64,000 bases of DNA, from the NCBI GenBank assembly GCA_029582165.1, contig CM055874.1, forward strand, positions 48,211,269 through 48,275,268, given 5' to 3'. A program made the position numbers and the translations under genes. The notes below the pieces were generated by a model. It worked only from the letters and a program-made list of their open reading frames with translations. It ran no database searches and was not told the origin of the DNA. Numbering within the stretch: the stretch's first letter is position 1; each line of letters begins with the position of its first letter. This document shows positions 10,920-21,400 of the stretch, piece after piece. This stretch comes from Portulaca oleracea. Taxonomy: Eukaryota > Streptophyta > Magnoliopsida > Caryophyllales > Portulacaceae.

Positions 10920-12517
10920 CGATGATGATGATGGTGCATGCGTGTTTTCAATTTTCGGTGGCGAACCTCTTTGACTGTGGATGTTGGATTCTTTGCTGTT
11001 GGAGCCGTGTGGGCTCGGGTCGCAACCATTCTTCTTGTTAAGTTTGTGCTCTTTTGGTTGTTTGTACTTGCTACCACTTCTTGTGACACCCCTTTCCCAT
11101 AAAGTGGACATTGTGGAGGCTAAGTTGGGGGGGGGGGGAAGGGGGAGTTCTCTTTGTAAATAGTAGCTCACTTAGTTTTATTTTTTATTTTAGCTCACTT
11201 AGTTTATTTCTAAAATGAGAAAAAAATGAGAAAAATTGAAAAAAATTGGAAAATTGTTGTGAAAAATGAAAGAGAAAAGGAGAAAAAGTAGTGAAAAACC
11301 CCCAAAAAGTGTTTTGTTTTTCTGTTAGGAGATGTTCTTGTCCATAATTGTGTAGATAGTTGCGTAATCGACCAAGTTAATCGCTTAGAAGCGGCCGATA
11401 TGAATGATAATAGATCTTAGGTTGGATTGTTGCCATGATTTACCTTTAATAAACCCCTCATTTGAATGAGAAAGTGAATTCCTTACCTTATTACACGCCT
11501 TTCTATCATTGTGTTTTTTCTTGCCCAAAATTGGAATATTTTAGTTGTTTAATGCTCTTGCTCTTGTTAATAACATAATAAAGTCGGTAAAACCAACAAG
11601 GGTTGGTGTTAGTGGGCGGTACTCATGCCCCTTAAGTATTTCGTTACGTATGGAACAACCCAAGTTGGGAGGGTAACCCCTCTTCGGAGGGCCATTAAAA
11701 TTTCCGAAAAACCCGACGTAAAACCCTTAAAAATTGAAAAACAAATGTGAAAAAGGCTGGTTTACCAACGTGGCTTGGCGTGGGTTGTAGCAGCCCCTCG
11801 CCCCTTAAGATCAATAGTACATACGGAGCAAAGCCACGCTGGGAAAGTAACCCCTAGCGGGCCACGTATCCGATCTCAAAACATGCTAGCAAAAAAAAAA
11901 AAAAGGAGAAAAAGAAAAAAAATAGAGAAAGTTGGATAAGGTAGTTGAACCTTTTTATGTCTCCTACGACCGTCACAAAACCAAGGGCGATGCTAAATAG
12001 ATGTGGGTGACGCTTGTTCAGGAAATTGAGAAATAAAATTGAGCTTGAGCATGAAAACAACTTTGACCGCCCGACCTAAGCTAGAAATGATCAATTAGGG
12101 GCCCACTTACACTCGTGCACAAAGATTTGGCTCATCATGAAATGCTTGGGGTTGAAAATCTTTAGGATTGGCAATCTTCCAACCGAGGTGTCCTTAGTTG
12201 TCTATATTTGCCCCTTCCATTTGATTAATCAGATCGATTGGGTAACTAGGTGCATCGTTATGAACTTGAACATCTTCTTCTTCTCCCTTTGTTTTCTTTG
12301 TTTTGTTTTGTTTTTCACTCTTCACTCCTCTCTCTCTTCCATTTATCTCATAGCTTTTGTGGGTATAGTCGCTATAAACCCTCACGAGACCCACCTTGTC
12401 CACTCGGGCTGCCGGGGGTTTAAAGGGCTAAATGCTCTCGTTGTCTCCCACAAAAGTGGAGTAGCTATTTAGGTAGTTTGTTTCGTTTTATTTTGCTCGG
12501 AATCCTAAGTATGGGGG
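10920..12517 (+). mobile_element. Second Athila-like 3' non-coding region
   Basis: Similar to 8,470-9,490: shared TGCTGTTGGAGCCGTG, GGACATTGT, the G-run (11,127-11,145) and a later cluster of AAGTTGGGAGGGTAACCCC-like segments. A local duplication at 11,755-11,875 is absent from the other copy. It ends with the polypurine tract AAGTATGGGGGG directly before the LTR at 12,518. The apparent ORF at 12,137-12,472 has no recognisable domain and lies in this non-coding sequence. Confidence 0.65.
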
Positions 12518-14074
12518 GTGTTTAGGCTCGGTTTTGGGCCTAATTCTTACTCTTTTATCTTGGAATTTTTGCTCGTCTTTCCGTTGAATAAGCATTTCTT
12601 AGGCACCTTTTACTTGTTTTGTAGGTTAAGATGGGCTCGATGTGGAGGAGAAAAATCAGAGTTCGTTCACGCTCAAAGTCCCCCTCGGGACAGCAAGGAA
12701 GTCGCCCCGGAACCCCGAAAGCCGGACCTCAGACCCAAGGCCAAAAGCTAAGAAGCCTAAGTCCCAGATGGTCATGGCGTGACACCCTTTCGCTGGGTCC
12801 GTGACCAATGAGGCATAAAAAGGGAGAAAAAGACCGAGAAGGGTCACGGGCGTGACCTCCATGGTAGCATCCGTGACTAATTTCTGGGGGAATTTGGGTT
12901 AGAATGCCGAAAGGGGTCACGGGCGTGACGACCCCTCGTAGCGCCCGTGACCCCGTTGAAGAAAATTAGGAAGAGGCCCTTTTCCAGGAGGTAGCGGGTG
13001 TGACGACCTAGGTAGCACCCACTACCCCAGCTAAGAATTCAAAAGTGCGGACCCAAATCGCCTCATCACGGGCGTGACCTCCTAGGGTAGCGCCTATGAC
13101 GACCCTGACTTCCAGAAAATTAAGAGCCAAAAAGATTGTGTTTTGTGTTATTTTTCCCCAATGTATATATACTCCTTCCCTAATTAACCCTAGAAGCTTT
13201 TGTCATTTCATCTTTTCCCTTTCTAGAGTTCTAGTACTTAGCACATTTTCCTAGGTAGATTTCATTCCTCTCTTTTACAAAAAACATCATTTATTGTACT
13301 TGTTTGGAGTTTATTGCAATCAAGAGGTTATTTATTGAAGATTTATTATTCAAGCACCTGGGATCATTTCTCTTATTTATTATTATCATCTTAGTCTTCA
13401 TTTGGGTAACCTTCTTTCCTTCCTTTAATGCTTATTTAGTTAACTTTAGTTGTTATTAGCTCTTATTTGCTTGCTCTTTTGTCTTTGGTTGTTAGTTGAT
13501 ACTTGTTTAAGTGCTTAATCCTGTGTTTAGTATTTTTTTTTCTTCTTACTTTTCATCTTCTAGCATCATGTTTAGGGTCTTTGTTTTATATTTAATAGTT
13601 TTAATGATTATTAGCATGATTAGTTGCTAGTTTTCTTGTGGTTTAGGGGAAGGTTTAGCCCCTAATGGGATCTCTTTCCTAAAGTTGGGCTTAGTTAGTG
13701 CATTAGCCCTTGTTTTATGAGGTTTTCATTTAATCACTCTCTTGACTATGGGACTTAGTATGTGGCGGGAGTCCGCTAAACCTACTTAAACATGGTCTTT
13801 AGGGTAGTTGAATGAAATATTCGAATGAATCCTCATTCATTTACGGGATAAGTTCGAGTAGGGGGGATCACATTTTAACCTTCAAAGTAGAGCATAGTAA
13901 ATGTGCGGGGGCCCATTGGGCAATTGTGAATGGGAAACAATAACGGGCTGAGACCGCCTAGGTCATTAAATGGGATGGGTTCATTGCGGGCCTACATTTA
14001 TTGCGGGCTTTGAGTGAAATAATAATGGGTCTACAGCGAGTATTCAGTTGTTCATTAATTATCTGGGTTGGCAC
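12518..14074 (+). mobile_element. Athila-like 3' LTR (right end approximate)
   Basis: Starts TGTTTAGGCTCGGTTTTGGG immediately after a polypurine tract, matching the TGTTTAG start of the LTR at 2829-4504. It contains the same kind of GC-rich hairpins (GGTCACGGGCGTGACC at 12842-12857; GTCACGGGCGTGAC at 12916-12929) and a TATA-like tract near 13,163 (TGTATATATAC). The end is placed at TTGGCACA near 14,074, before unrelated sequence. Confidence 0.65.
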
Positions 14075-14242
14075 AAAATATTTAATTTTTCTCCCCCAAG
14101 AAAATTAAATTCACAAATTTTTTTGGTCTCATCTCCATCACCACTCTTCGTCAGTCCACCGATAACAAAGAGGGTCTTCTTCTTCGCTCCTCCATCGCCA
14201 TGGCATCAACCACCCAGTTCGCCGGAATTGAAGAGTTTGACG

Positions 14243-14415
14243 ATGGAGAACCACCTCCGGCACGTCGAATCCATGTCGAACTTCGCCTCCGCCGCCAGAA
14301 AAATCACCCATTTGAACGACATCATCGTGGGAGAAGCTCATGCTGTGGAGGAAAATGAACTTGTTTGCCCTAATCAAGAGTTCTCTCTCCAGGCCCACGC
14401 TCCTAATCCTGCTAA
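14243..14415 (+). pseudogene. Exon fragment of an acetyl-CoA synthetase-like gene
   Basis: The translation from the ATG at 14243 reads LRHVESMS, then KITHLNDIIVGEA, EENELVCP and EFSLQAHAPNP. This resembles the N-terminus of plant chloroplast/peroxisomal acetyl-CoA synthetase (AMP-forming acyl-activating family), whose usual pattern is ESMS..PSGAG.ISHLNAVILGE..A.EE.DLVFP...FS.QA.V.SP. Similarity stops near 14,415. T-rich intron-like sequence follows, and none of the later adenylation motifs occur in the window. It is likely a first exon stranded or carried by repeats. The match is from memory of the family and not computed. Confidence 0.65.
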
Positions 14416-15271
14416 GCTCGCTTTTTCACCCTTTATTTTCCCTTTTTGTCAGTTTTTTTTGGGTATTTATCGTTTTTGTTGGGTCTATTATTTAAATGGA
14501 AGTATGTGAAATTTTCTCACCTCTATTTCTCAATCTCTCCTTGGGTCTATCACTTTCTTTCTCTTTATATGTAGAAATGTGGGGTTAGTGTTTTGGGTTG
14601 AATCTCTCTATTCTTAATGAAATTGTAACTTATTGCACAAAATTTCACCACGAATAGAGGGAGATGTTAGGGAAGTGGGGAGTGTCAGAGCAGAAGAGTG
14701 AAGACCATGCTTAGAAACAATAAAAAATGGGAGACCAGCTCCACTTTATTCCTTTATTAATTATTTTTCATAATGGTAGTATTATCTTCGTAGACAAATA
14801 CTAGTTGGGTATATGATTAAAGCTACATCAATCTCCACCAACCCAACAGAAGAAGAAAACATCAAACCCACACCCAAATTATCGTTATTTTCCACAGACA
14901 ATTAGTGAAAGGATATTTTTAAAAACCCCTGCCTCGCCCGACCCGAACTAAGCCTGACCCGTTTAGTACCCGCTTAAACCCGGCCCACTTGGGCCCAATA
15001 AAAAAATCCATTGGCCCGGCCCGTTTTTAGCAAGCCCAAACTCGGCCCGGTCCGGCCCGTTGGCCACCCCTACTTCAAAGTGATGTCCTCATTCATTTAG
15101 TGGACTAACTTTGAAGGGCAATCTGGACTAACCTTGGGAGAGGCTCCGGAGTGGCTTCATTCTTGCGATAATTCGACCTCTATCTTGGCTTAGTGTCTTA
15201 ATTAACCAGGACTACCTCGTGTTAGAGTGACTATTAGGTGGCGAAAAATCAACCCTTGAACCTCCTTTTCT
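14416..15271. other. Gap: intron-like and low-complexity sequence with a GC-rich element end
   Basis: 14,416-14,920 is T-rich and has no gene. 14,925-15,071 consists of iterated CGGCCC/GGCCCG/ACCCG words ending GGCCACCCCTA; read on the minus strand this is TAGGGGTGGCC..., a start often seen in hAT-like non-autonomous plant elements. No partner end was found. Confidence 0.4.
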
Positions 15272-15838
15272 TTGATTACATCTCCTAATTTATTTCTTTT
15301 GCATCTGCTCCCACTTTCTTCTTTTTACCTTAAACTAGATCCCGTAATGAAGATTTCTGCACAAAAAGGCCCCTTGCTCCCTATGGATTCGACTTTAACC
15401 CCGACCGTACTACAACCTAACATTTCCCATTCCCCTAAGTGCTTTAAGGAGCCCATTTTTGTTGAAGAGACCATAGGTGTTCATGTTAATGTCGACCATG
15501 TTGTTAACTCTTTTGATATGTTTGAGGGGAGCTACATTGTTCTTCATTTTACCTTAGGTACATTAAAAAGGTTTCATCCATCTATTGATCCATATTGTAT
15601 ATACTTAGAGGACTTTCCTAGACAAATTACGTGGATAACTTATTTTGATTCATTTGATTTTTCAGTGGGTTTTGATTTATTAAAGAGAGCAATACTAAGA
15701 TTCTCTGTTATAAGTCTTTTGTTGCTCTCTTCTTTGAAAGCTTGTAAACCCCACATAGAAGAGTTTGACAAGCTCGTAAGGGCTTTAACTGCGTCTGAAG
15801 TGGTAGCCTCGATATTGAGTTCTTTTTGGAGTGGTTGA
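15272..15838 (+). CDS. Unrecognised 188-codon ORF, probably retroelement-derived
   Basis: Open from 15272 to 15838; the second Met (15,347) may be the better start. I do not recognise the family. Visible: a hydrophobic N-terminal stretch if the first Met is used, a central HPSIDPYCIYLEDFP segment, a hydrophobic LLLLSSL patch and an acidic/helical C-terminus (HIEEFDKLVRALTASE). About 110 bp downstream the sequence reads GCATTGAGGACAATACTTTG, a signature often found 3' of coding regions in Athila-like elements, and a G-run that could be a polypurine tract lies at 16,073-16,083. It could be an element-encoded accessory protein. Confidence 0.4.
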   Translation: MITSPNLFLLHLLPLSSFYLKLDPVMKISAQKGPLLPMDSTLTPTVLQPNISHSPKCFKEPIFVEETIGVHVNVDHVVNSFDMFEGSYIVLHFTLGTLKRFHPSIDPYCIYLEDFPRQITWITYFDSFDFSVGFDLLKRAILRFSVISLLLLSSLKACKPHIEEFDKLVRALTASEVVASILSSFWSG

Positions 15839-16317
15839 TGTTCCGTGTGCCCTATTCTTGAAGAGACGATAGTTTAGGTGCATCTAGCATGTAACCTAGT
15901 GAGATCTTTCCCTCTATCCTCTTGCTAAATTATGCGTGTGCTCTGCATTGAGGACAATACTTTGTCTATGTATGAGGGGATTTGTTTGTGTTTAAGGTCC
16001 TTATCTTCTTGTGTGGTCGTTGTATGATAACTTGCAATATTATTTGACAATTTTATCTTTTTGATATAATACAGGGGGGGGGGGACAAATATAGACATAC
16101 TCCAAAGATAAAATAAGAACTTTATTGAGTATTGTCTTCCATAAAAACGGGGAGATTGTTGAGTTGTCTCTAACATATAATTGATATTATTTTGATTTAA
16201 GACAAAAAGAATAAATTAAGTATGACATATGAGTAATCTAAATGAAAATACACATCAAGTTATTAGTTAAGTTAATTTGTGATTAGGGAGACAATATATT
16301 AATTGATTTGATTGTTA
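15839..16317 (+). mobile_element. Retroelement-like 3' tail
   Basis: Carries the GAGGACAATACTTTG signature (15,950-15,964) and the tract ACAGGGGGGGGGGAC near 16,070-16,085, which resembles a polypurine tract. No LTR start was identified after it. Nothing else recognisable. Confidence 0.35.
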
Positions 16318-16524
16318 CTCCCTCCGTCCCAAATTAATTGACATTGGGCTAAATATTAATTACTAACAAATTATAATGAATACCAATATGAAATTACTGC
16401 CATTAGAAAGATGTTTTATTAAAAATTACAATGGAGGTAGTTTCATATTGTAACTCATTGTAATTGATGAATAATTAACGGTCAAAGTTTACTCAAAATG
16501 TCAATTAATTTGGGACGGAGGGAG
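16318..16524. mobile_element. Stowaway MITE, 207 bp
   Basis: Terminal inverted repeats CTCCCTCCGTCCCAAATTAA and its complement (TTAATTTGGGACGGAGGGAG) are flanked by TA target duplications (16316-16317 and 16525-16526). This is the classic Stowaway/mariner-derived MITE structure. Confidence 0.95.
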
Positions 16525-16620
16525 TATGATTCAAACTCTTCAAGATTATAATGAATACAAAATTGATATAATTATATATATTGTATATTTGATTGATTTA
16601 TTACTTTTACCCGTTTGTAA

Positions 16621-16790
16621 TGTTGTTTCTATCTCTCATATTTTTAGGGAACGTAATAGAGTTGCTGACTGACTTGCTAATTTTGGTGTGTCTCTCTAGT
16701 TAGCAACTTCTTGGTGTTCATGTCCTTCTCTTGTGTTGTTTTCTATTATTAGTGATGATATTTTAGGCCATGCCCATAGTTATTAAAATA
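16621..16790 (+). pseudogene. RNase H-like fragment of a non-LTR (LINE) element
   Basis: In-frame residues read SHIFRERNRVAD, then a TGA stop at 16670-16672, then LANFGVS. This is the C-terminal RNase H (RVT_3-type) motif seen in plant LINE ORF2 proteins, with the catalytic Asp of the NRVAD motif. About 50 residues are visible and the rest of the domain is missing. Confidence 0.75.
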
Positions 16791-17655
16791 CGAATCCTGA
16801 TTTACGATTCTACGATTTTATGATATAAAATCCTCGATGAGATTGTCCTAGGTGTTGTATTCTTACCTCTTGTTACAAAAAAATATTTGATTGATTAGTG
16901 CAAGAATAGCGTATAAATTAAGGAGTAAATAAATTGTCATCCGATTCGTTAATATTTCTATCTAATTACAAAGGGATGTATCTTGGCTTATCTATTAAAT
17001 ATTGTATTGCTTGATTTGACTTGCTTCATGAATAATAATATCACATACAGAGGCATAACCAATATCACAGGTTTCCTCTTGCCTTTTTGATGGCCAAGCA
17101 TGGATACTATCATGACATTAATGATTAGCTCATCTCTGTCCACGTACAAGGATCATGATATCAAATACTTGCCTCTATTTTACTTGATTCATTCCTAATA
17201 CTCCAGGGAAAGTTCAAGTATAAATATAAGGAGTGTTGATCATACAAGAAACACAAGACACAAGCATATATCTCACTTGAGAATTATTCTAGCTTAGTGG
17301 TATTGAGTGGGAAACAAAAGAAAAACTTGATTGAGCTATTTATCAATCAGTTGAGTTATTGAGATAGTTTATTAGGGAGAGGACTAACAGTACGTTGACA
17401 TGTGTCAACTTCCCATACTTGATTGAGAGGTAATTTCAAGTGGTGGGATCTTGAGATTAGAGAAGACTCTAAGATTATTAAAGTCCATCCTAATAAATGA
17501 TCGAAATTCAATCCTAGAGTTGGAGAACTATAGGCGATGACATACTCTGAAAATTGAATTTGGATGAACATCATTAACATCTACCATGAGCGTCTTGTAT
17601 CATTTATTTTCCGCTGTTTATTTTACCCAATTTATTTAACTAGCTTAATTAACTT
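16791..17655. other. Gap: no gene; possible copia-like LTR remnant
   Basis: AT-rich. A TATA-like TATAAATATAAGG lies at 17,220-17,232, followed by leader-like sequence with runs reminiscent of copia LTR U5 regions (ending TTTATTTTCCGCTG near 17,610). No flanking duplication or partner LTR was found. Confidence 0.3.
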
Positions 17656-17659
17656 TCAT

Positions 17660-17856
17660 ATGTTTGTGTGTGTGTCTATGTGTCTGTGTGTACATGAATG
17701 TGTGTGTATGTGTGTGTGTGTGTGTTTGTATATGTATATGTATACAGGCAAATACACACATTTATATATAGAAACACATACAGTGTGTACTCTTGAAATG
17801 TGTTTTCTGAGCACATGTATATAACTTATGAGCACACATACACGTGTGTGTGTGCC

Positions 17857-17940
<84 letters not shown>

Positions 17941-17977
17941 CATATATATATACACATGTACATATATATATATACAC

Positions 17978-18071
<94 letters not shown>
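17660..18071. repeat. Compound microsatellite (TG)n-(TA)n-(CA)n-(TA)n
   Basis: TG-rich tract 17,660-17,731, TA tract about 17,865-17,907, CA tract about 17,908-17,935, then mixed CATATATATACACATG and a pure TA tract about 17,978-18,070. Predicted proteins across this span are Tyr-Ile or His-Thr repeats and not genes. Confidence 0.97.
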
Positions 18072-18073
<2 letters not shown>

Positions 18074-18451
18074 TATGTTTTTTGCAGTATGTACTTGTTT
18101 TTTGCAGTATGTACTTGTCTATATGATGGTGGTACAGCTGAGAGTAAGATGCTAGTTATGGGGGATGAGAGTTCGTGTGAGAGTGAGAGACCCGAAAAAT
18201 TGTTTGAACTCAATGCACTATTAAGTCCTACTAAGATATAGTATAGTTATCCACGAACATACATAATTATATTACTATATGATTAGAGTTTTGATCGCTC
18301 GTAATGATGCTCGAGGTACAGATGAGACCAATATATATACTGACTACACAAGTCGAACGCACTGAAGAGAAAATTGAAAAGTAATGGGAAACTTGAGCAA
18401 TCAAGCTTGAAATAAAGCTAGAACGTACTAGCTATATGTGTTGTTTCAAGA

Positions 18452-21400
18452 CTAGTTATTATGGGTCCATGCAATGTGATCCTCAGGCAAGAAGTGACAA
18501 ATAGGAACACTACCAGGCTTCACTTTAAGAACTTGAAATGCCAGGTGCTTAGGGTTCCAACTGCTTGTATCCTTGTGACAGACTGCCACTGCTTTAGTTG
18601 CAGATCCATCCTCCCCGACCAAGGAGACCATGTAAGTGGATGTGGCCTTGGTCTTGTGGCAATAAAACACGGCATATGGATACTTTTCCTTGTGGCAAAC
18701 TGTAGCCTCATCATCTCTTGCGACCTTCCTAACTCCAACAATGGTGTATTTTTGAGGCTGGTTGTTGAATTCCTCTTTAGCCATTGTAGAGATGGCCTTA
18801 ATGTTGTTTCCTAGAGTGTATGTGGCGAACTCAACCATAGACTCAAGGGAAGTTGCACAATGTTTTTGCTCCCCTTTGATTCTCTTTGTCTCACACTCCT
18901 TGATGGTGTTCTCCATGGTTTGTGCCTCTTGGGAACCTGGTTCTACCGAGAACCCACGTAAAATCTCGGGCATTTTGTCGGAAGAGAAAGGGAGGGATTC
19001 GGCTTCCTGTTGGGGTAAGAAGGTTGCTCCATTGGTGCTTTTTGTGAAATGCAAAGTCATGTGAGAGCCAGACTTCATGTCGTTCTCCAAGAAGAAAAGT
19101 GCACGAGTTGGGTCATCATGAAGTTGAGTCTGAGAGGCAGCATAGTTATAAACAAAAGGATTGGGTCCAGGTGTGACACCCACAAAAACAGGCTTCTTTT
19201 TAGGACCTGCTTTTACAATAACACCTCCTTTACCAACACCCACATCAGCTCCACCCTTTCCAGGCTTTTTGGTGCTTACACCAACACCACTTTTTGGGCC
19301 AACACTAACATCTGTGTGGCCTTTGCTAGGCTTCCCTGTTGATACTCCAACTCCACCTTTAGGGCTCACACTCACATCTGTGTGGCCTTTTCCAGGCTTA
19401 CCAGTGTCAACATGGACACCACTACCTTTTCCCACAACAACAGATGTACCTTTGTCTTCCATCCACTCTACAATCACATAACTCATATCAATCACAAATG
19501 CATAAATAATTTAAAGTTTTTCAATAGATATATTGTAGTATATTTTACATTTTAGTATTGATTTCTAGAGCCCCTGTTAGATATGAATAATTTAAAGTTT
19601 TTCCTAAGCAAAATCATAAATATTTTTATGCAAGATGGTTAACCATCTTGCATTTCACCTAAATCAATCAAATAATTAAATGTAAGTATATTTAAACCAT
19701 TATAAAGCTAAGTTTCATTACTTTAAGGGTTATTATGACTTATAAATAATATAAAAATAGTTATTTATTATATTTTTTCATAAATATAAAATATGCACAA
19801 AATGTGCATTTTCTACTATGATTGATAAACTTAGACTATCATTTATATTTTTTGACCTAGCTAATAATTAAGTTTTATACTTTTATAGTTGATAAATATA
19901 TATAATTACTTGAGAAAATATCATTAAGAGTTACAAAATTGTGAATCATGCACAATTTAAGATGGTTATTACTTATTAACCATCTTGAATCAAAATATGT
20001 ATCATTATCCTTTTCCAAATTAGCGTTCTTTCGATGCTCCAAGTTACTCACTCACTCTTTAATTATTTGTAGCTACAAATTTAATAATATCTTAATATGT
20101 TCAATTCCCTTGTGCAATTATATTTTAAGATGTTTAACTATTCATTTCTTAATAAATATAATAATATATCATATAAAACTACTACCATCAAATATCTATA
20201 GAGTGAAAAATACTTTTATACCAATGCACTTGGTGCATGCAAACAATAAAAACGAATGATTTAATAGAATACATTTTCTTTGGTGCTTGTAAACAACAAA
20301 ACATTTGGGCAGGTTATAATTAGTAATTATTTTTAAAAATATTATTTTACCACATTATTACTAGAATAAGTTATTACTAAAGTGTTATCCTATAGATTGA
20401 TGGACTCTTTTATGGTACTTTAATATTATTGTTATTATTATCACCATATGATGTATCTAACATTTTCCTATCATGATTCAACACTTTTTTTTTTAATTGT
20501 TAATAAGTATATACAAAAAATCTATTTAGATTTTTTTAGGAATATTTGTAACATAAATAAATTTACTAATATATTTTCAATTGCACTTTGAAGAAATATA
20601 TCATGTGAAGAATATCGTAGATAAAAAATGGTTGTATCTTAGTTCATTTTTTTCTATATTTAAGACATAAAAGTTGTCATCACATTTTTATAATGTATAA
20701 TCAATGTTGTAGTGTTTGGGTGTTCCATTCAATGAGAAAATTACGATATTAGTGAAGACAATTGTAGCGATTAGTTTAAGTACACTTATATATTTTGAGC
20801 TAAAATTTTTGTATTTTCGTAAAAATATTAGAAAATTTTATTTACAAAGTTACCATCATTGATTCATTGTAGATATACTCTAAGCAACGTTTTCAATAAT
20901 ATGCTATTTATTTGCATCCTGTACAACGCATAGATCTAAAGGCTAGTTATGAATATTCTTGGAAGATTATATGATGATTTTTAAAATCCTAATTAATTGA
21001 TCTTAACTGATTGATTCAATTTTGGCATATATTTATTTATGAAATATTATCATGATATCTTTCCAGATTATGTACATATTTTATATTAAAGCAACGTTTT
21101 CATTGGAGAATCAAGTGTGAAAAAAGTGTACCGGTGAGGCGGTGACTAAGAGCATGTGCAATGGTTGGAACTCATTCCAATGACTCCACCAACATTCCAT
21201 TCCATTCCTTGGTAACAATGATTTTGCAAGTTCCACAATTTTGGAACTCATTATGGAACTGTAAATCATTCCGGAATGAAATCCACATTTTCCATATTTC
21301 CTTACTTTTTATTGGTGAAAAATCAATTTTTTCTTTTTTATTTTACTTCAAAAATATATAGTGTGTGTAATAAATTAGGATAATGGCAAATATTTATTTA

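Noticed and set aside
12137..12472. 111-codon ORF as a host gene
   Set aside because: Hydrophobic low-complexity composition, no domain, located in Athila-like 3' non-coding sequence.
14138..14398. Minus-strand ORF opposite the acetyl-CoA synthetase-like exon
   Set aside because: The plus-strand reading has recognisable family similarity; the minus-strand one has none.
17656..18241. Several long ORFs encoding Tyr-Ile or His-Thr repeats
   Set aside because: They arise from TA and CA/TG dinucleotide tracts read in different frames and have no non-repeat domain. The same applies near 27,650-27,970, 28,480-28,870 and 42,640-42,870.
18461..19481. Plus-strand ORFs opposite the BURP gene 1 exon (and 40,399-41,078 opposite gene 2)
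   Set aside because: Shadows of the repeat-rich third exon on the coding strand, which has the complete BURP signature.
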